Assembly: GCF_014638355.1 (NCBI RefSeq)
Contig: NZ_BMFK01000001.1
Span: 2,242,580 to 2,306,579 of the forward strand
From: Priestia taiwanensis
GTDB lineage: Bacteria; Bacillota; Bacilli; Bacillales; Bacillaceae_G
Length of the DNA: 64,000 bases
Direction: 5' to 3'
Shown: positions 46,835-55,816 of the stretch, in pieces
How positions within the stretch are numbered: position 1 is the stretch's first letter
Layout: every line of letters begins with the position of its first letter
Made by a program: the position numbers and the translations under genes
Notes under the pieces: model-generated
What the model saw: the letters and a program-made list of their open reading frames with translations, nothing else
What the model was told of the DNA's origin: nothing
The model's database searches: none

Positions 46835-46965
46835 CAATATCCTCCATATACTACAAAATATACAAATTATTGTTTCCTTAACAAGTACACTTATCCCACG
46901 AAAAAGTTTTTTCGTTGTTTTTTATGTGCATTTCCAATAAATAACCCTTGATTATTAATCAAAAA

Positions 46966-47002
46966 ACGAATACTATATATAATTGTTGGTTAAATCATTC
47001 GT
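46966..47002 (+). promoter_or_regulatory. Possible PurR double box around the purine-permease promoter
   Basis: ACGAAT (46966-46971) and ATTCGT (46997-47002) form an inverted pair with 25 bases between, and the -10 TATAAT (46978-46983) lies inside. The spacing is near that of B. subtilis PurBoxes, which have a central CGAA. No guanine riboswitch is present. Confidence 0.4.
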
Positions 47003-47019
47003 AATAAAGGAGCTTTCAT

Positions 47020-48327
47020 ATGTTTAATATATTTAAATTAAAAGAAAATGGAACGACCGTAAAAACAGAAATGTATGCTGGTTTAACAACATTCCTAACG
47101 ATGGCATACATCATTATTGTCAATCCAATCATTTTAAAAGACGCTGGTGTACCATTTGAACAAGCATTTACAGCAACAATTATCGCAGCATTAATTGGTA
47201 CATTATTAATGGCATTCTTCGCTAATTATCCAATTGCTATTGCACCAGGCATGGGCATTAACGCATACTTCGCTTATTCTGTTGTTGGTAATAACGGTGT
47301 TACATACCAAGTTGCTTTCGCTGCTGTTTTTGTAGCAGGTTTAATCTTTTTACTTCTATCCTTTACATCATTCCGAAAAAAATTAATTGAAGCAATTCCA
47401 CATTCATTAAAACATGCAATTGCAGCTGGTATCGGTTTATTCATTGCCTTCTTAGGTCTTCGTATGGCAGGCGTTATCGTTGCAAATGATGCAAACTTAA
47501 TCGGACTAGGTAACCTTCATTCAAATTCTGTTATTTTAACATTCATCGGCTTAACAGTTACCCTTTTATTAATGTGCTTAAATGTGAACGGTGCATTATT
47601 TATTGGAATGGTTGTAACAAGTGTCGTTGCTTTCTTCATGGGTGAGTTAACGTTTGGAGGTGCGATTACATCGATGCCTTCCTTACCAGAAGGACTTATT
47701 ATCACAAATCCAATTGATGCATTCTCAGATGTCATTGAACATAGCTTATACGCTGTTGTATTCTCATTCTTACTCGTAACAATTTTCGATACGACAGGTA
47801 CATTACTTGGTGTTGCAAGCAAAGCGAATATGTTTAAAGACGGTAAGTTACCTCGCGTTGAACGTGCATTACTATCAGATTCTATCTCTACAACAGTTGG
47901 CTCAATGTTCGGGACAAGCCCATCAACTGCTTACGTAGAATCTTCTGCTGGTGTAGCCGCTGGTGGTCGTACTGGTTTAACATCATTAGTTGTAGCTGTT
48001 CTATTCCTTATCGCAGCATTCTTCAGCCCAGTAATCGGTGCTATTTCAGGACTTTCAGCTATTACATCTCCTGCCCTTATCGTAGTAGGCTGCTTAATGA
48101 TCGGTTCCATTAAAGAAATTGAATGGGACAAAATTGATGAAGCATTCCCGGCTTTCTTAGTTATTTTATGCATTCCACTAACATCAAGTATCGCAACTGG
48201 TATTGCATTAGGATTTATTTTCTATCCGTTAATGAAGATTGCAAAAGGTCAATTCCGCACTGTGCATCCACTTATTTACGTGTTTGCTGTGTTATTCTTC
48301 TATCAATTAGTCTTTTTACCACATTAA
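47020..48327 (+). CDS. NCS2/AzgA-family purine permease (PbuG/PbuO-like)
   Basis: 435 residues with about 12-14 helices. MYAGLTTFLTMAYIIIVNP is the AzgA/PbuG start, IAPGMGINAYFAY the first substrate motif and TTGTLLGVASKANM with FGTSPSTAYVESSAG the second. It imports hypoxanthine, guanine or adenine with protons. AAAGGAG precedes the ATG. PbuG in B. subtilis has a purine riboswitch, but here none is seen. Confidence 0.9.
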   Translation: MFNIFKLKENGTTVKTEMYAGLTTFLTMAYIIIVNPIILKDAGVPFEQAFTATIIAALIGTLLMAFFANYPIAIAPGMGINAYFAYSVVGNNGVTYQVAFAAVFVAGLIFLLLSFTSFRKKLIEAIPHSLKHAIAAGIGLFIAFLGLRMAGVIVANDANLIGLGNLHSNSVILTFIGLTVTLLLMCLNVNGALFIGMVVTSVVAFFMGELTFGGAITSMPSLPEGLIITNPIDAFSDVIEHSLYAVVFSFLLVTIFDTTGTLLGVASKANMFKDGKLPRVERALLSDSISTTVGSMFGTSPSTAYVESSAGVAAGGRTGLTSLVVAVLFLIAAFFSPVIGAISGLSAITSPALIVVGCLMIGSIKEIEWDKIDEAFPAFLVILCIPLTSSIATGIALGFIFYPLMKIAKGQFRTVHPLIYVFAVLFFYQLVFLPH

Positions 48328-48337
48328 TAATGTGAAA

Positions 48338-48372
48338 TAAAAAACTACCTCCACTTAGGAAGGTAGTTTTTT
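48338..48372 (+). terminator. Terminator of the purine permease gene
   Basis: AAAAAACTACCTCC pairs with GGAAGGTAGTTTTTT around ACTTA. Confidence 0.85.
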
Positions 48373-48480
48373 ATTTCGTTCTCTAGTAGAATCTCACTGT
48401 TTATTAGCCAAAAGACATAAACAAGCTAAACTTCCCTTGCATATAGTAGCTAATAAGTAGAATATAAGGGGGTGTTTCCT

Positions 48481-48576
48481 ATGGGATGCGGATGCGGTGG
48501 CAAAAAACCTCTTCCAAAAAATAGCGGCACACAAACGGCTAGCACAACACAAACTTCAACGAGTACGAAAAAATGA
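48481..48576 (+). CDS. 31-residue Cys-Gly / Ser-Thr-rich peptide
   Basis: Begins MGCGCGGKKPLPKNSG and goes on with a Thr/Ser/Gln tail ending STSTKK. GGGGGTG lies 6-7 bases before the ATG, and a terminator follows 25 bases after the stop, so it looks like a true gene. Family unknown; the CGC-GG start could bind a metal. It sits between the purine permease and the copper operon. Confidence 0.6.
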   Translation: MGCGCGGKKPLPKNSGTQTASTTQTSTSTKK

Positions 48577-48600
48577 TTTAATCATACAGTGATTACTAGA

Positions 48601-48642
48601 AGAAAAAGATAGTCTCGATATCCATCGAAACTATCTTTTTCT
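48601..48642. terminator. Bidirectional terminator
   Basis: AGAAAAAGATAGT pairs with ACTATCTTTTTCT, with ATCGA-type inner pairs. It serves the 31-residue gene and copA. Confidence 0.8.
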
Positions 48643-48649
48643 TGTGCTA

Positions 48650-51052
48650 TTATTTCAATTTAATTCGTTGTAATCTCAGTGCATTTAGTACAACGGATAC
48701 CGAACTAAATGCCATTGCAGCTCCTGCTAACCATGGCGCAAGGAATCCTGCTGCCGCAACTGGAATACCTAGCGTATTGTAGAACAATGCCCAGAATAAG
48801 TTTTGACGAATATTTCGCATTGTTTTCTTACTAATAAAGATTGCATCTGCAATACTTCGTAAGTCACCTCTCATAAGCGTTACATCTGCTGCTTCCATCG
48901 CAACGTCCGTACCTGTTCCCATTGCCATTCCAATATTCGCCACAGCTAATGCCGGTGCATCATTAATACCATCTCCGACCATTGCCACATTCTTACCTTG
49001 TTCTTGGAACTTTTTCACTTCATTTGCTTTATCTTCTGGAAGAACTTGTGCACGAACATGTTCAATACCAACTTGTGCTGCGATCGCTTGTGCTGTTCGT
49101 TCATTATCTCCTGTAATCATAACTACTTGAATACCTAACTCCTTCAGCTTGGCAACTGCTTCTTTTGATGTTTCTTTAATTGTATCTGCAACTGCAATCA
49201 TACCTGCATACTGTCCATCAATTCCCACAAGCATTGCCGTCTTCCCTGCTGTTTCAAGCTGTTCCATTTGCTCATATGCATGCTCTGCTACAATACCTTC
49301 TTGCTGCATTAACTTACGTGTTCCTATTACAACTTCTTTTTCTTCTATTTTTGTACGAATACCGTAACCTGGAATCGCTTCAAATTCACTTGTTTCACCA
49401 AGTGTAATTCCTTTCTCTAATACTCCTTCTACAATTGCTTCTGCTAATGGATGCTCAGAATTGCGCTCAGCACTACCGACAATACGTAAGAAGTCTGTTT
49501 CAGTGATTGCAGCTTCATGAAATACATCTGTTAAAGCGGGCTTACCTTGAGTTACTGTTCCTGTCTTATCAACAAGAACTGTATTGATTTTGTGTGTCGC
49601 TTCTAAATGTTCGCCACCTTTAAATAAAATGCCATACTCAGCTGCTCTACCTGATCCAGCCATAATAGATGTTGGAGTTGCTAATCCTAGCGCACATGGA
49701 CATGCAATAACAAGTACTGCAATTAATTTCTCTAACGCACCCGCAAAGTTTCCTGGCTCCACAAGGAAGAACCAAACAAGGAATGCCACAATTGCAATTC
49801 CAACAACAATTGGAACGAATACACCTGAAATGACATCTGCAACACGCTGGATAGGTGCTTTTGATCCTTGTGCTTCTTCTACTACTTTAATAATTTGTGC
49901 CAATGCTGTATCTTTACCAATTTTTAATGCTTTAATTTTTAACGAACCGTTTTTGTTCACTGTTGCCCCGATTACTTCATCACCAGATTGCTTCTGGATT
50001 GGAATACTTTCACCAGTTAACATCGATTCATCTACCGCTGACGTTCCTTCTAATACGATACCATCAACCGGAATTTTCTCACCTGGCTTTACAAGAATTG
50101 TATCGCCAACAATTACCTCTTCAAGTGAAATACCTACTTCTCGACCATCGCGAATAACAATAGCTGTCTTCGCTTGGAGTCCCATTAGTTTCTTAATTGC
50201 TTCTGAGGATTTTCCTTTTGCAAGAGATTCAAATAATTTACCTAATATAATTAATGTTATTAATACTGCACTCGTTTCATAATATAGCGAAATATGGTGC
50301 CCTGGAGGCGCGACTAATGTTAGATACAGACTATAAAAATACGCAGCCGATGTTCCTAATGCAACTAACACATCCATATTTGCACTCTTATTGCGAAGTG
50401 CTTTATATGCCCCTACATAAAACTGCTTTCCAATGTAAAATTGAACCGGTGTCGCAAGGATAAACTGTACCCATGGATTCATTAATATTTCTGGTGACCA
50501 AATCCATGATGTAAATGAAAAGTGAGTAACCATCGTCCATAATAAAGGGATAGATAGAATAGAGGAAATAAGGAGCTTTCGTTTTTGTTCCTTAATAGCA
50601 TCTTTCTTACCCTCTGATGACGCACCTGATTCCTTCGTTTTGATCGTAGCTCCAAATCCTAACTTTTCTATCTTTTGTACAATCTCCTCGATACTAATTT
50701 CACTATCTGAATACTCAACGTGTGCTGTTTCTAACGTCACATTAACATTTATTTTAGAAATACCATTTTGTTTACCCACGACTTTTTCAATTCGATTGGC
50801 ACATGCTGCACACGTCATTCCTGTTATAGCCAAATCCGTCGCCTGCTTAACAACCCCGTACCCAAGGTCTTCTATCTTCGCTTCAATTGATTCTAAAGAA
50901 GTTTGCTTTTCATTATAAGAAATCGTAGCTTTTTCTAACGCAAAGTTTACGTTCGCTTGCTCGACACCATCTAATCTACTCAAACCTTTTTCAATACGAT
51001 TCGCACATGCAGCGCATGTCATTCCTTCGATTTTCACTGATGTATTCATCAT
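48650..51052 (-). CDS. copA: Copper-exporting P-type ATPase
   Basis: 800 residues. Two N-terminal heavy-metal domains each have [10 protein letters not shown] (Cys13/16 and Cys81/84). The transport motif is [15 protein letters not shown], the phosphorylation site [13 protein letters not shown], the actuator TGES and the hinge [10 protein letters not shown]. It pumps Cu(I) out with ATP. GGAGGG lies before paired ATGs (51052 and 51049). Last gene of csoR-copZ-copA. Confidence 0.95.
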   Translation of the reverse strand: MMNTSVKIEGMTCAACANRIEKGLSRLDGVEQANVNFALEKATISYNEKQTSLESIEAKIEDLGYGVVKQATDLAITGMTCAACANRIEKVVGKQNGISKINVNVTLETAHVEYSDSEISIEEIVQKIEKLGFGATIKTKESGASSEGKKDAIKEQKRKLLISSILSIPLLWTMVTHFSFTSWIWSPEILMNPWVQFILATPVQFYIGKQFYVGAYKALRNKSANMDVLVALGTSAAYFYSLYLTLVAPPGHHISLYYETSAVLITLIILGKLFESLAKGKSSEAIKKLMGLQAKTAIVIRDGREVGISLEEVIVGDTILVKPGEKIPVDGIVLEGTSAVDESMLTGESIPIQKQSGDEVIGATVNKNGSLKIKALKIGKDTALAQIIKVVEEAQGSKAPIQRVADVISGVFVPIVVGIAIVAFLVWFFLVEPGNFAGALEKLIAVLVIACPCALGLATPTSIMAGSGRAAEYGILFKGGEHLEATHKINTVLVDKTGTVTQGKPALTDVFHEAAITETDFLRIVGSAERNSEHPLAEAIVEGVLEKGITLGETSEFEAIPGYGIRTKIEEKEVVIGTRKLMQQEGIVAEHAYEQMEQLETAGKTAMLVGIDGQYAGMIAVADTIKETSKEAVAKLKELGIQVVMITGDNERTAQAIAAQVGIEHVRAQVLPEDKANEVKKFQEQGKNVAMVGDGINDAPALAVANIGMAMGTGTDVAMEAADVTLMRGDLRSIADAIFISKKTMRNIRQNLFWALFYNTLGIPVAAAGFLAPWLAGAAMAFSSVSVVLNALRLQRIKLK

Positions 51053-51064
51053 CTGTATCCCTCC

Positions 51065-51081
51065 ATACCCCCTAAGGGTAT
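51065..51081 (-). promoter_or_regulatory. Second CsoR-like palindrome before copA
   Basis: ATACCC and GGGTAT flank a 5-base centre. It resembles the main operator at 51813-51831, but lies just upstream of the copA start. CsoR or another copper regulator may bind. Confidence 0.4.
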
Positions 51082-51099
51082 ATTTTGGTGTATTTTTTT

Positions 51100-51122
51100 G
51101 CGTCTATCTTACCGATAGACGC
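51100..51122. other. Hairpin between copZ and copA without U tract
   Basis: GCGTCTATC pairs with GATAGACGC across five bases. The transcript downstream is A-rich, so it is not a terminator; it may shield copZ mRNA or separate the amounts of CopZ and CopA. Confidence 0.5.
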
Positions 51123-51137
51123 AAACTATACATTTTA

Positions 51138-51341
51138 TTACGCAATAACTGTATATCCTTGATCTTCAATTGCGTCTTTCACTTGATCAATTGTTACATC
51201 TGTATTCGATACATCTACTGCTACTTCTTTCTTCCCTAAATCAACTTTACCCACTACACCTAATTTTGTAAGTTCTCCTTCAACTGCTGCTACACAATGA
51301 CCACAAGACATACCTTCTACTTTTAATACTGTTTGACTCAT
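51138..51341 (-). CDS. copZ: Copper chaperone CopZ
   Basis: 67 residues, one heavy-metal-associated domain with GMSCGHCVAAVEG binding Cu(I) via the two Cys. The His between the Cys is typical of bacterial CopZ. It hands copper to CopA and to CsoR. AGGAGG lies before the ATG. The gap to csoR is 15 bases. Confidence 0.95.
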   Translation of the reverse strand: MSQTVLKVEGMSCGHCVAAVEGELTKLGVVGKVDLGKKEVAVDVSNTDVTIDQVKDAIEDQGYTVIA

Positions 51342-51356
51342 TTTATTTTCCTCCTA

Positions 51357-51692
51357 TTATTTGATTAATTTATTCATCGTTTTTAACAGTTCATCGACTA
51401 CTTCATACTCACCTTTTTCAATACGCTCAATAACGCACGTCTTCATATGGTTCTCGAGTATTAGCTTACCTACTCCATTTAAAGCAGCTTGCACCGCAGC
51501 TAGTTGGTTCAGCACATCATCACAATACGTATCTTTCTCAATCATTCCTTTTACACCTCGAATTTGTCCTTCAATTCGATTTAAACGATTGATGAGATTT
51601 TTCTTTTCTTTCGCACGATCGATTTGCGATGTATTTATATGCGAACAACATGACTTTTCTTCTTTTGTCTCATCTTTCTCACATTGCGACAT
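51357..51692 (-). CDS. csoR: Copper-sensing repressor CsoR
   Basis: 111 residues of the DUF156 all-helical fold. The Cu(I) ligands Cys-His-Cys are conserved: DTYCDDVLNQ and LENHMKTCVIER (HxxxC). The first 25 residues are an extension with three more Cys and a His (SQCEKDE..., EKSCCSHINTS). ATG 51692 is preferred, with AAGGAAG upstream; a GTG three codons earlier abuts that site. Its operator lies upstream of its own promoter. Confidence 0.93.
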   Translation of the reverse strand: MSQCEKDETKEEKSCCSHINTSQIDRAKEKKNLINRLNRIEGQIRGVKGMIEKDTYCDDVLNQLAAVQAALNGVGKLILENHMKTCVIERIEKGEYEVVDELLKTMNKLIK

Positions 51693-51805
51693 ATTTATCA
51701 CTTCCTTTAAGCATGTATGTCAATAGTTGTATATTTACTGCAATTAGTTTGTGTATATAACCAGCTTTGAATATACCCCCCTTAAAAATCATTATCTACA
51801 CTTAT

Positions 51806-51835
51806 GTTATACCATACCCCATAGGGGTATGTAAA
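51806..51835 (-). promoter_or_regulatory. CsoR operator inside the csoR-copZA promoter
   Basis: CATACCCC-ATA-GGGGTATG (51813-51831) matches the CsoR operator pattern. It lies between minus-strand TTTACA (51835-51830) and TATAAC (51811-51806), so bound CsoR blocks the polymerase and Cu(I) relieves it. Confidence 0.85.
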
Positions 51836-51887
51836 TAGACTTCTAATAAAAATATTCAGAAATTTATACCCATTTTTGTTTCTCAAC

Positions 51888-51919
51888 AAAAAAGAGCTTC
51901 ATACGTTATATGAAGCTCT
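51888..51919 (-). terminator. Terminator of the patatin-like gene
   Basis: Minus-strand AGAGCTTCATA/TATGAAGCTCT stem with TTTTTTG after it. Confidence 0.85.
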
Positions 51920-51930
51920 CTCTATCGTAT

Positions 51931-52782
51931 TTATTTATTCAGCCACTCAGATAGCGGCTCAAACTGTTCTTTCGCATCATTGTATCCTTCATTATACAAA
52001 GCTTCTAGTCGCTCAGGATTCCGTTCCACTCTTCCCACTTCTAATTTCCTCTTCGGTCGCAGGATAAAAACGTTCCCTTCTCGTTCCTTTTGTTCCATAT
52101 AAGTAACTGTCTCATTGTATACACGGTATCGATTATATAACGAATCTGCTAATCCTTCATATCCCTTTAATTTTTGTTTTGCTACCCAGAACATACTCGA
52201 TTTTTTCTTTACATATCCTTCATTCCGAGTAAGAATGACAATATTTCTCTTATTCCCATCTTGTTCTGACTTTTTCAATGGAATTGGATCACTAATTCCT
52301 CCATCTAACAATGTTTTCCCTTGAAATTCCACCATAGGTGCGACAAATGGTAACGAGCTTGATGCACGAAGGATTGTTAATAAATCTTTATTTAACTCAT
52401 CTTTATCATAATAAACAGCCTGTCCCGTATGACAATCCGTTGTTCCAACCACAAAACGTTGCTCGCTATGAATAAACGCTTCAAAGTTAAAAGGTACATG
52501 CTTCATTGGTAAATCATGAAACAGAAAATCCATTCCGAATAACTCTCTCTTTTGAAAGAATCGTCGATACGATATGTAATCTGGATGCGTAATATAGTCA
52601 ATATTCGTCATTTTATTTCTTTCTTTTTGCTTTGATATATAAGAAGAACCATTACACGCACCAGCAGATACCCCTATAACGTATGGAATATATAACTCTT
52701 TTTCCATAAAGAACTGTAATACCCCTGCTGTGTATACACCTCTCATGCCACCTCCCTCTAATACTAAGCCAATTCCTTTCAT
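51931..52782 (-). CDS. Patatin-like phospholipase
   Basis: 283 residues. The oxyanion hole is LEGGGMRGVYTAG, the nucleophile Ser is in IGVSAGACNG, and the Asp of the dyad is in LLDGGISDPIPL. Similar to E. coli YjjU and B. subtilis YchK-type proteins. It should hydrolyse acyl esters of lipids in the cytoplasm. I chose ATG 52782, with GAGGG 6-7 bases upstream; the frame to 52830 has no ribosome site. Confidence 0.9.
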   Translation of the reverse strand: MKGIGLVLEGGGMRGVYTAGVLQFFMEKELYIPYVIGVSAGACNGSSYISKQKERNKMTNIDYITHPDYISYRRFFQKRELFGMDFLFHDLPMKHVPFNFEAFIHSEQRFVVGTTDCHTGQAVYYDKDELNKDLLTILRASSSLPFVAPMVEFQGKTLLDGGISDPIPLKKSEQDGNKRNIVILTRNEGYVKKKSSMFWVAKQKLKGYEGLADSLYNRYRVYNETVTYMEQKEREGNVFILRPKRKLEVGRVERNPERLEALYNEGYNDAKEQFEPLSEWLNK

Positions 52783-52804
52783 TGAATCCCTCATTTCTAA
52801 AAGC

Positions 52805-52838
52805 AAAAATCCTTGTCTACAACGAAACAAGGATTTTT
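52805..52838. terminator. Terminator of the AI-2E gene
   Basis: AAAAATCCTTGT pairs with ACAAGGATTTTT across ten bases. Confidence 0.8.
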
Positions 52839-52845
52839 TATTTTT

Positions 52846-53937
52846 TTATTTCTCTTCTGGATAACGTAACATGATTAAACGATAAATATTCGATACTAAC
52901 ACCTTCATAATAGCGTAGAATGGTACTGCTAGAATAACTCCTAACACACCTGCTAAACTACCCGCAGCTAAAATAATGAAGATGATTGTAATTGGATGCA
53001 TCTCTAACTTATTACCCATGATTTGTGGAGAAATAAAGTTACTTTCAATTTGTTGAGCAACCGTCATAACAATTAATACATATACAACCATCATTGAATT
53101 ATCGTCTGCTAGTGCCACAAACAATGCCGGAATCGTTGCTAGAATTGGACCTAAATAAGGGATAACATTCGTAAGCATCGCTGCAATTGCTAATAACAAC
53201 GCGTACTCAATTCCAATGATCCAGTAGCCAATAAGTAACAATGTTCCGACACATGTACTTACTAACACTTGCCCTTGAATATAAGAGCTGATTGTGTCAT
53301 CCATCTGAGTTAAAATCGCTCTCCCATTTTCGCGACGATTTTTTGGAAGGAAACGTAATAAGTTAACTGGTGCCTTTTCTCCTTCTTTTAATAAATAGAA
53401 GAGTACAATTGGTACTGTCACGAAAATCATCACAACATTCGTTACAACACCGATAAATCCAGTAATATTAGTCGTTATACCTTTTAAGAATTCCGTCGCA
53501 TACCCTGTTGCAGTTGAAATAATACTATCTAAGTTAAAAGCAGAAGTTTGTTGCACTTCCATGAACCACTTCGAGTCCATCACATCTTTTACCATGAAAG
53601 TAATTTCGTCTGCAAAAGCAGGAATTTGATTGATTAAATCTGTAATTTGCTTCCACAAAATTGGGAATACCGTAATAATTAATAGTGTAAATAACGCCGC
53701 GGCCCCTATGTAAATCAGTAAAATAGACAACGTTCGCGGGATTTTCTTCTTCTCTAAGAAGAAAACAATTGGTCGGAATAGATAATACAATACCCCTGCA
53801 ATTAATAACGGGAAGAAAATTGTATTAAACAGAACGACAATCGGTTTAAAGATGAAGTCTATCTTCGTTCCTAAATAAACAATCAGGAACACTAGTAGAA
53901 TTCCATAACACGCTCGGAAAAATTTCGATTGGAACAT
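52846..53937 (-). CDS. AI-2E-family transporter / YtvI-like membrane protein
   Basis: 363 residues with seven or eight helices. PIVLFYLLKEGEK, YIQGQVLVSTCVG, NVIPYLGPILATIPAL and NFISPQIMGNKLEMHPI are the AI-2E/PerM family blocks. Members include the AI-2 exporter TqsA and some Na/H antiporters, so function cannot be fixed. Single gene. Confidence 0.87.
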   Translation of the reverse strand: MFQSKFFRACYGILLVFLIVYLGTKIDFIFKPIVVLFNTIFFPLLIAGVLYYLFRPIVFFLEKKKIPRTLSILLIYIGAAALFTLLIITVFPILWKQITDLINQIPAFADEITFMVKDVMDSKWFMEVQQTSAFNLDSIISTATGYATEFLKGITTNITGFIGVVTNVVMIFVTVPIVLFYLLKEGEKAPVNLLRFLPKNRRENGRAILTQMDDTISSYIQGQVLVSTCVGTLLLIGYWIIGIEYALLLAIAAMLTNVIPYLGPILATIPALFVALADDNSMMVVYVLIVMTVAQQIESNFISPQIMGNKLEMHPITIIFIILAAGSLAGVLGVILAVPFYAIMKVLVSNIYRLIMLRYPEEK

Positions 53938-54045
53938 TTCATACCCACCTAATAATTCTATTTTTTCTATTATTGTACACGTTTGAAATTATATTATAAA
54001 GAGAAAGTTGTACTATCTTTTTCCACTATCTCCATTTTCACACCC

Positions 54046-55146
54046 TTACCGATCATCAGAAACGATATGAATATCGATGTTTTTTGTTTCACGCATAATT
54101 GTATTCACAATAGAACCTTTCGTAATTTCCTCCCATCTTGTTCTTGCCGATTGCCCTAGTAGAATTTGTGTTACTTGTAATTTTTTCGCTATGTCGCTAA
54201 TTGCCTTTGCAGCTGTGCGATGACTCATTTTTTCTATTAAAAAAGTTGCATGAAATTGTTTGGAAAGCTTCTCCCATTTACTAACGATTTCTCGTTTCAC
54301 TTGTGACATATCTTCTATTGCATCCCGCTCCACCGTTACAATATATAACTCCGCATTCAATCTATTTGCCATTCTCCATCCACGGCGAATAAGCTTTTCC
54401 GCAGTTGGCCCATTTTGGACACATACTAAAATACGCTCCTTTATCCCTGTAACATGGATTTTCTCGTCTACATCATCGGCAACTTCTCGCAGTGCCAATT
54501 CTCTCAATGCACCTAAATTATTTAATGTAAAAAAATTGTGCAAGCTACGCTCAATTTTTTCCTTCTTATATATCTTTCCTTCTAGCAACCTCTTTTGCAA
54601 CATTTCAGGCGGAATATCAATTAGCTGAATTTCATTCACCTTTTGTAGCAATGTATCTGGTACACGTTCGCGAACTGCTACACCCGTAATTTGTTGGACA
54701 ATATCATGCACACTTTCTAAATGTTGAATATTCATTGCGGAAAATACATCTATCCCTGCCTCTATAATCTCTTCAATATCTTGAAACCGCTTCGAATGTT
54801 TGGACCCTGGGATATTCGTATGTGCAAGTTCATCAATTACCACAATATGCGGGGCACGCTTCTTAATTGCTTCAACATCCACCTCTTGGAATGCTTTCTC
54901 TTTATACATAATTATCTTCATAGGGACTTGCTCTAAGTCACCTATCATTTCCTCTGTTTCTTTCCGTCCATGCGTTTCTACATATCCAATAACAATATCC
55001 ATACCTTCTCGATATAAATCATGCGCATCTTGTAACATTTTATACGTCTTTCCAACTCCTGGCGCGGCCCCTACATATACCTTCAACTTCCCACGTTTAC
55101 TCTCCTTAATTTCAGCTAAATATTCTTCCGGTGTCCTTCGTTGCAT
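54046..55146 (-). CDS. kdpD: Truncated KdpD: N-terminal sensor and USP domains only
   Basis: 366 residues versus about 900 in full KdpD. It has the ATP-binding KdpD domain (Walker A GAAPGVGKT, residues 26-34; VVIDELAHTNIPGSKHSKRF) and the universal-stress-protein domain (about 247-365: RILVCVQNGPTAEKLIRRGW and GQSARTRWEEITKGSIVNTI). Membrane helices, GAF and histidine kinase parts are all absent, and the gene ends with a normal stop. No kdpE follows. Stand-alone short KdpD is known in some cyanobacteria and bacilli. It may sense ATP or c-di-AMP, as the USP part does in S. aureus. GGAGGATGGG precedes the ATG. Confidence 0.9.
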   Translation of the reverse strand: MQRRTPEEYLAEIKESKRGKLKVYVGAAPGVGKTYKMLQDAHDLYREGMDIVIGYVETHGRKETEEMIGDLEQVPMKIIMYKEKAFQEVDVEAIKKRAPHIVVIDELAHTNIPGSKHSKRFQDIEEIIEAGIDVFSAMNIQHLESVHDIVQQITGVAVRERVPDTLLQKVNEIQLIDIPPEMLQKRLLEGKIYKKEKIERSLHNFFTLNNLGALRELALREVADDVDEKIHVTGIKERILVCVQNGPTAEKLIRRGWRMANRLNAELYIVTVERDAIEDMSQVKREIVSKWEKLSKQFHATFLIEKMSHRTAAKAISDIAKKLQVTQILLGQSARTRWEEITKGSIVNTIMRETKNIDIHIVSDDR

Positions 55147-55168
55147 ACCCCATCCTCCTATACATGCA

Positions 55169-55204
55169 GGAATACCCCAATCTGTAATAAGACTGAGGTA
55201 TTCC
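55169..55204 (-). other. Hairpin between kdpC and kdpD
   Basis: GGAATACC and GGTATTCC enclose a second imperfect stem (CAATCT/AGACTG). There is no U tract. It may reduce or stabilise read-through into kdpD. Confidence 0.5.
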
Positions 55205-55213
55205 TTCTCTTCA

Positions 55214-55795
55214 TTATTTCGTTAATTGATCTAGCGCAACATTTAATTTCAATACATTCACTTTGTCCTCTCCAAAAAGTCCTAAATCTTTCATTTCAAT
55301 ATGTTGTGCTACTAATTGATTCAATGTAGCTTTGTTCATTCCTCTTTCTTTCGCCACATGCTCTACTTGTACATAAGCAGCTGCTGGACTAATATGTGGA
55401 TCTAATCCCGATCCTGAGTTGGTTACTAAATCAATTGGCACTTCTGATACTGGTACTGTCGGATTGGCTTTTTTCCACTCTTCTAACGACTGCTCTGTTC
55501 TCGCTACTAAATCTTTATTCGAAGGAGCGTAGTTATTAGAACCTGAGGAATCCCCTTTATATTCTACGCTAGACACACGTCCATGGAAGTATCGTGGGCT
55601 TGTAAATTGCTGACCGATTAACTCCGAACCAATGATTTCATCCTTTTCATTATAAATGAAACTTCCTTCAGCCTTTGCTGGAAAAATGGCTTGTGCTACA
55701 CCTGTTACCGCTAGCGGATAAAGGAAGCAACATAAAACAAGCATAACAACTGTTAAACGGAGAATTGGTCCAACTATACTTTGTTTCTCATTCAT
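55214..55795 (-). CDS. kdpC: Potassium-transporting ATPase subunit C
   Basis: 193 residues. One N-terminal helix (about 10-34) is followed by an outer domain with [32 protein letters not shown] and the [17 protein letters not shown] motif that is the KdpC signature. It stabilises the KdpFABC complex and helps ATP binding. AAAGGAG lies before the ATG; kdpB ends 21 bases upstream. Confidence 0.95.
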   Translation of the reverse strand: MNEKQSIVGPILRLTVVMLVLCCFLYPLAVTGVAQAIFPAKAEGSFIYNEKDEIIGSELIGQQFTSPRYFHGRVSSVEYKGDSSGSNNYAPSNKDLVARTEQSLEEWKKANPTVPVSEVPIDLVTNSGSGLDPHISPAAAYVQVEHVAKERGMNKATLNQLVAQHIEMKDLGLFGEDKVNVLKLNVALDQLTK

Positions 55796-55816
55796 TCTTC
55801 TCGACTCCTTTTCTTC

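Noticed and set aside
49584..50282. 232-codon plus-strand ORF opposite copA
   Set aside because: Antisense to conserved ATPase motifs and without a ribosome site; a shadow of codon bias.
51100..51122. Terminator between copZ and copA
   Set aside because: The stem is perfect but the following transcript is A-rich, not U-rich, so I list it only as a hairpin.
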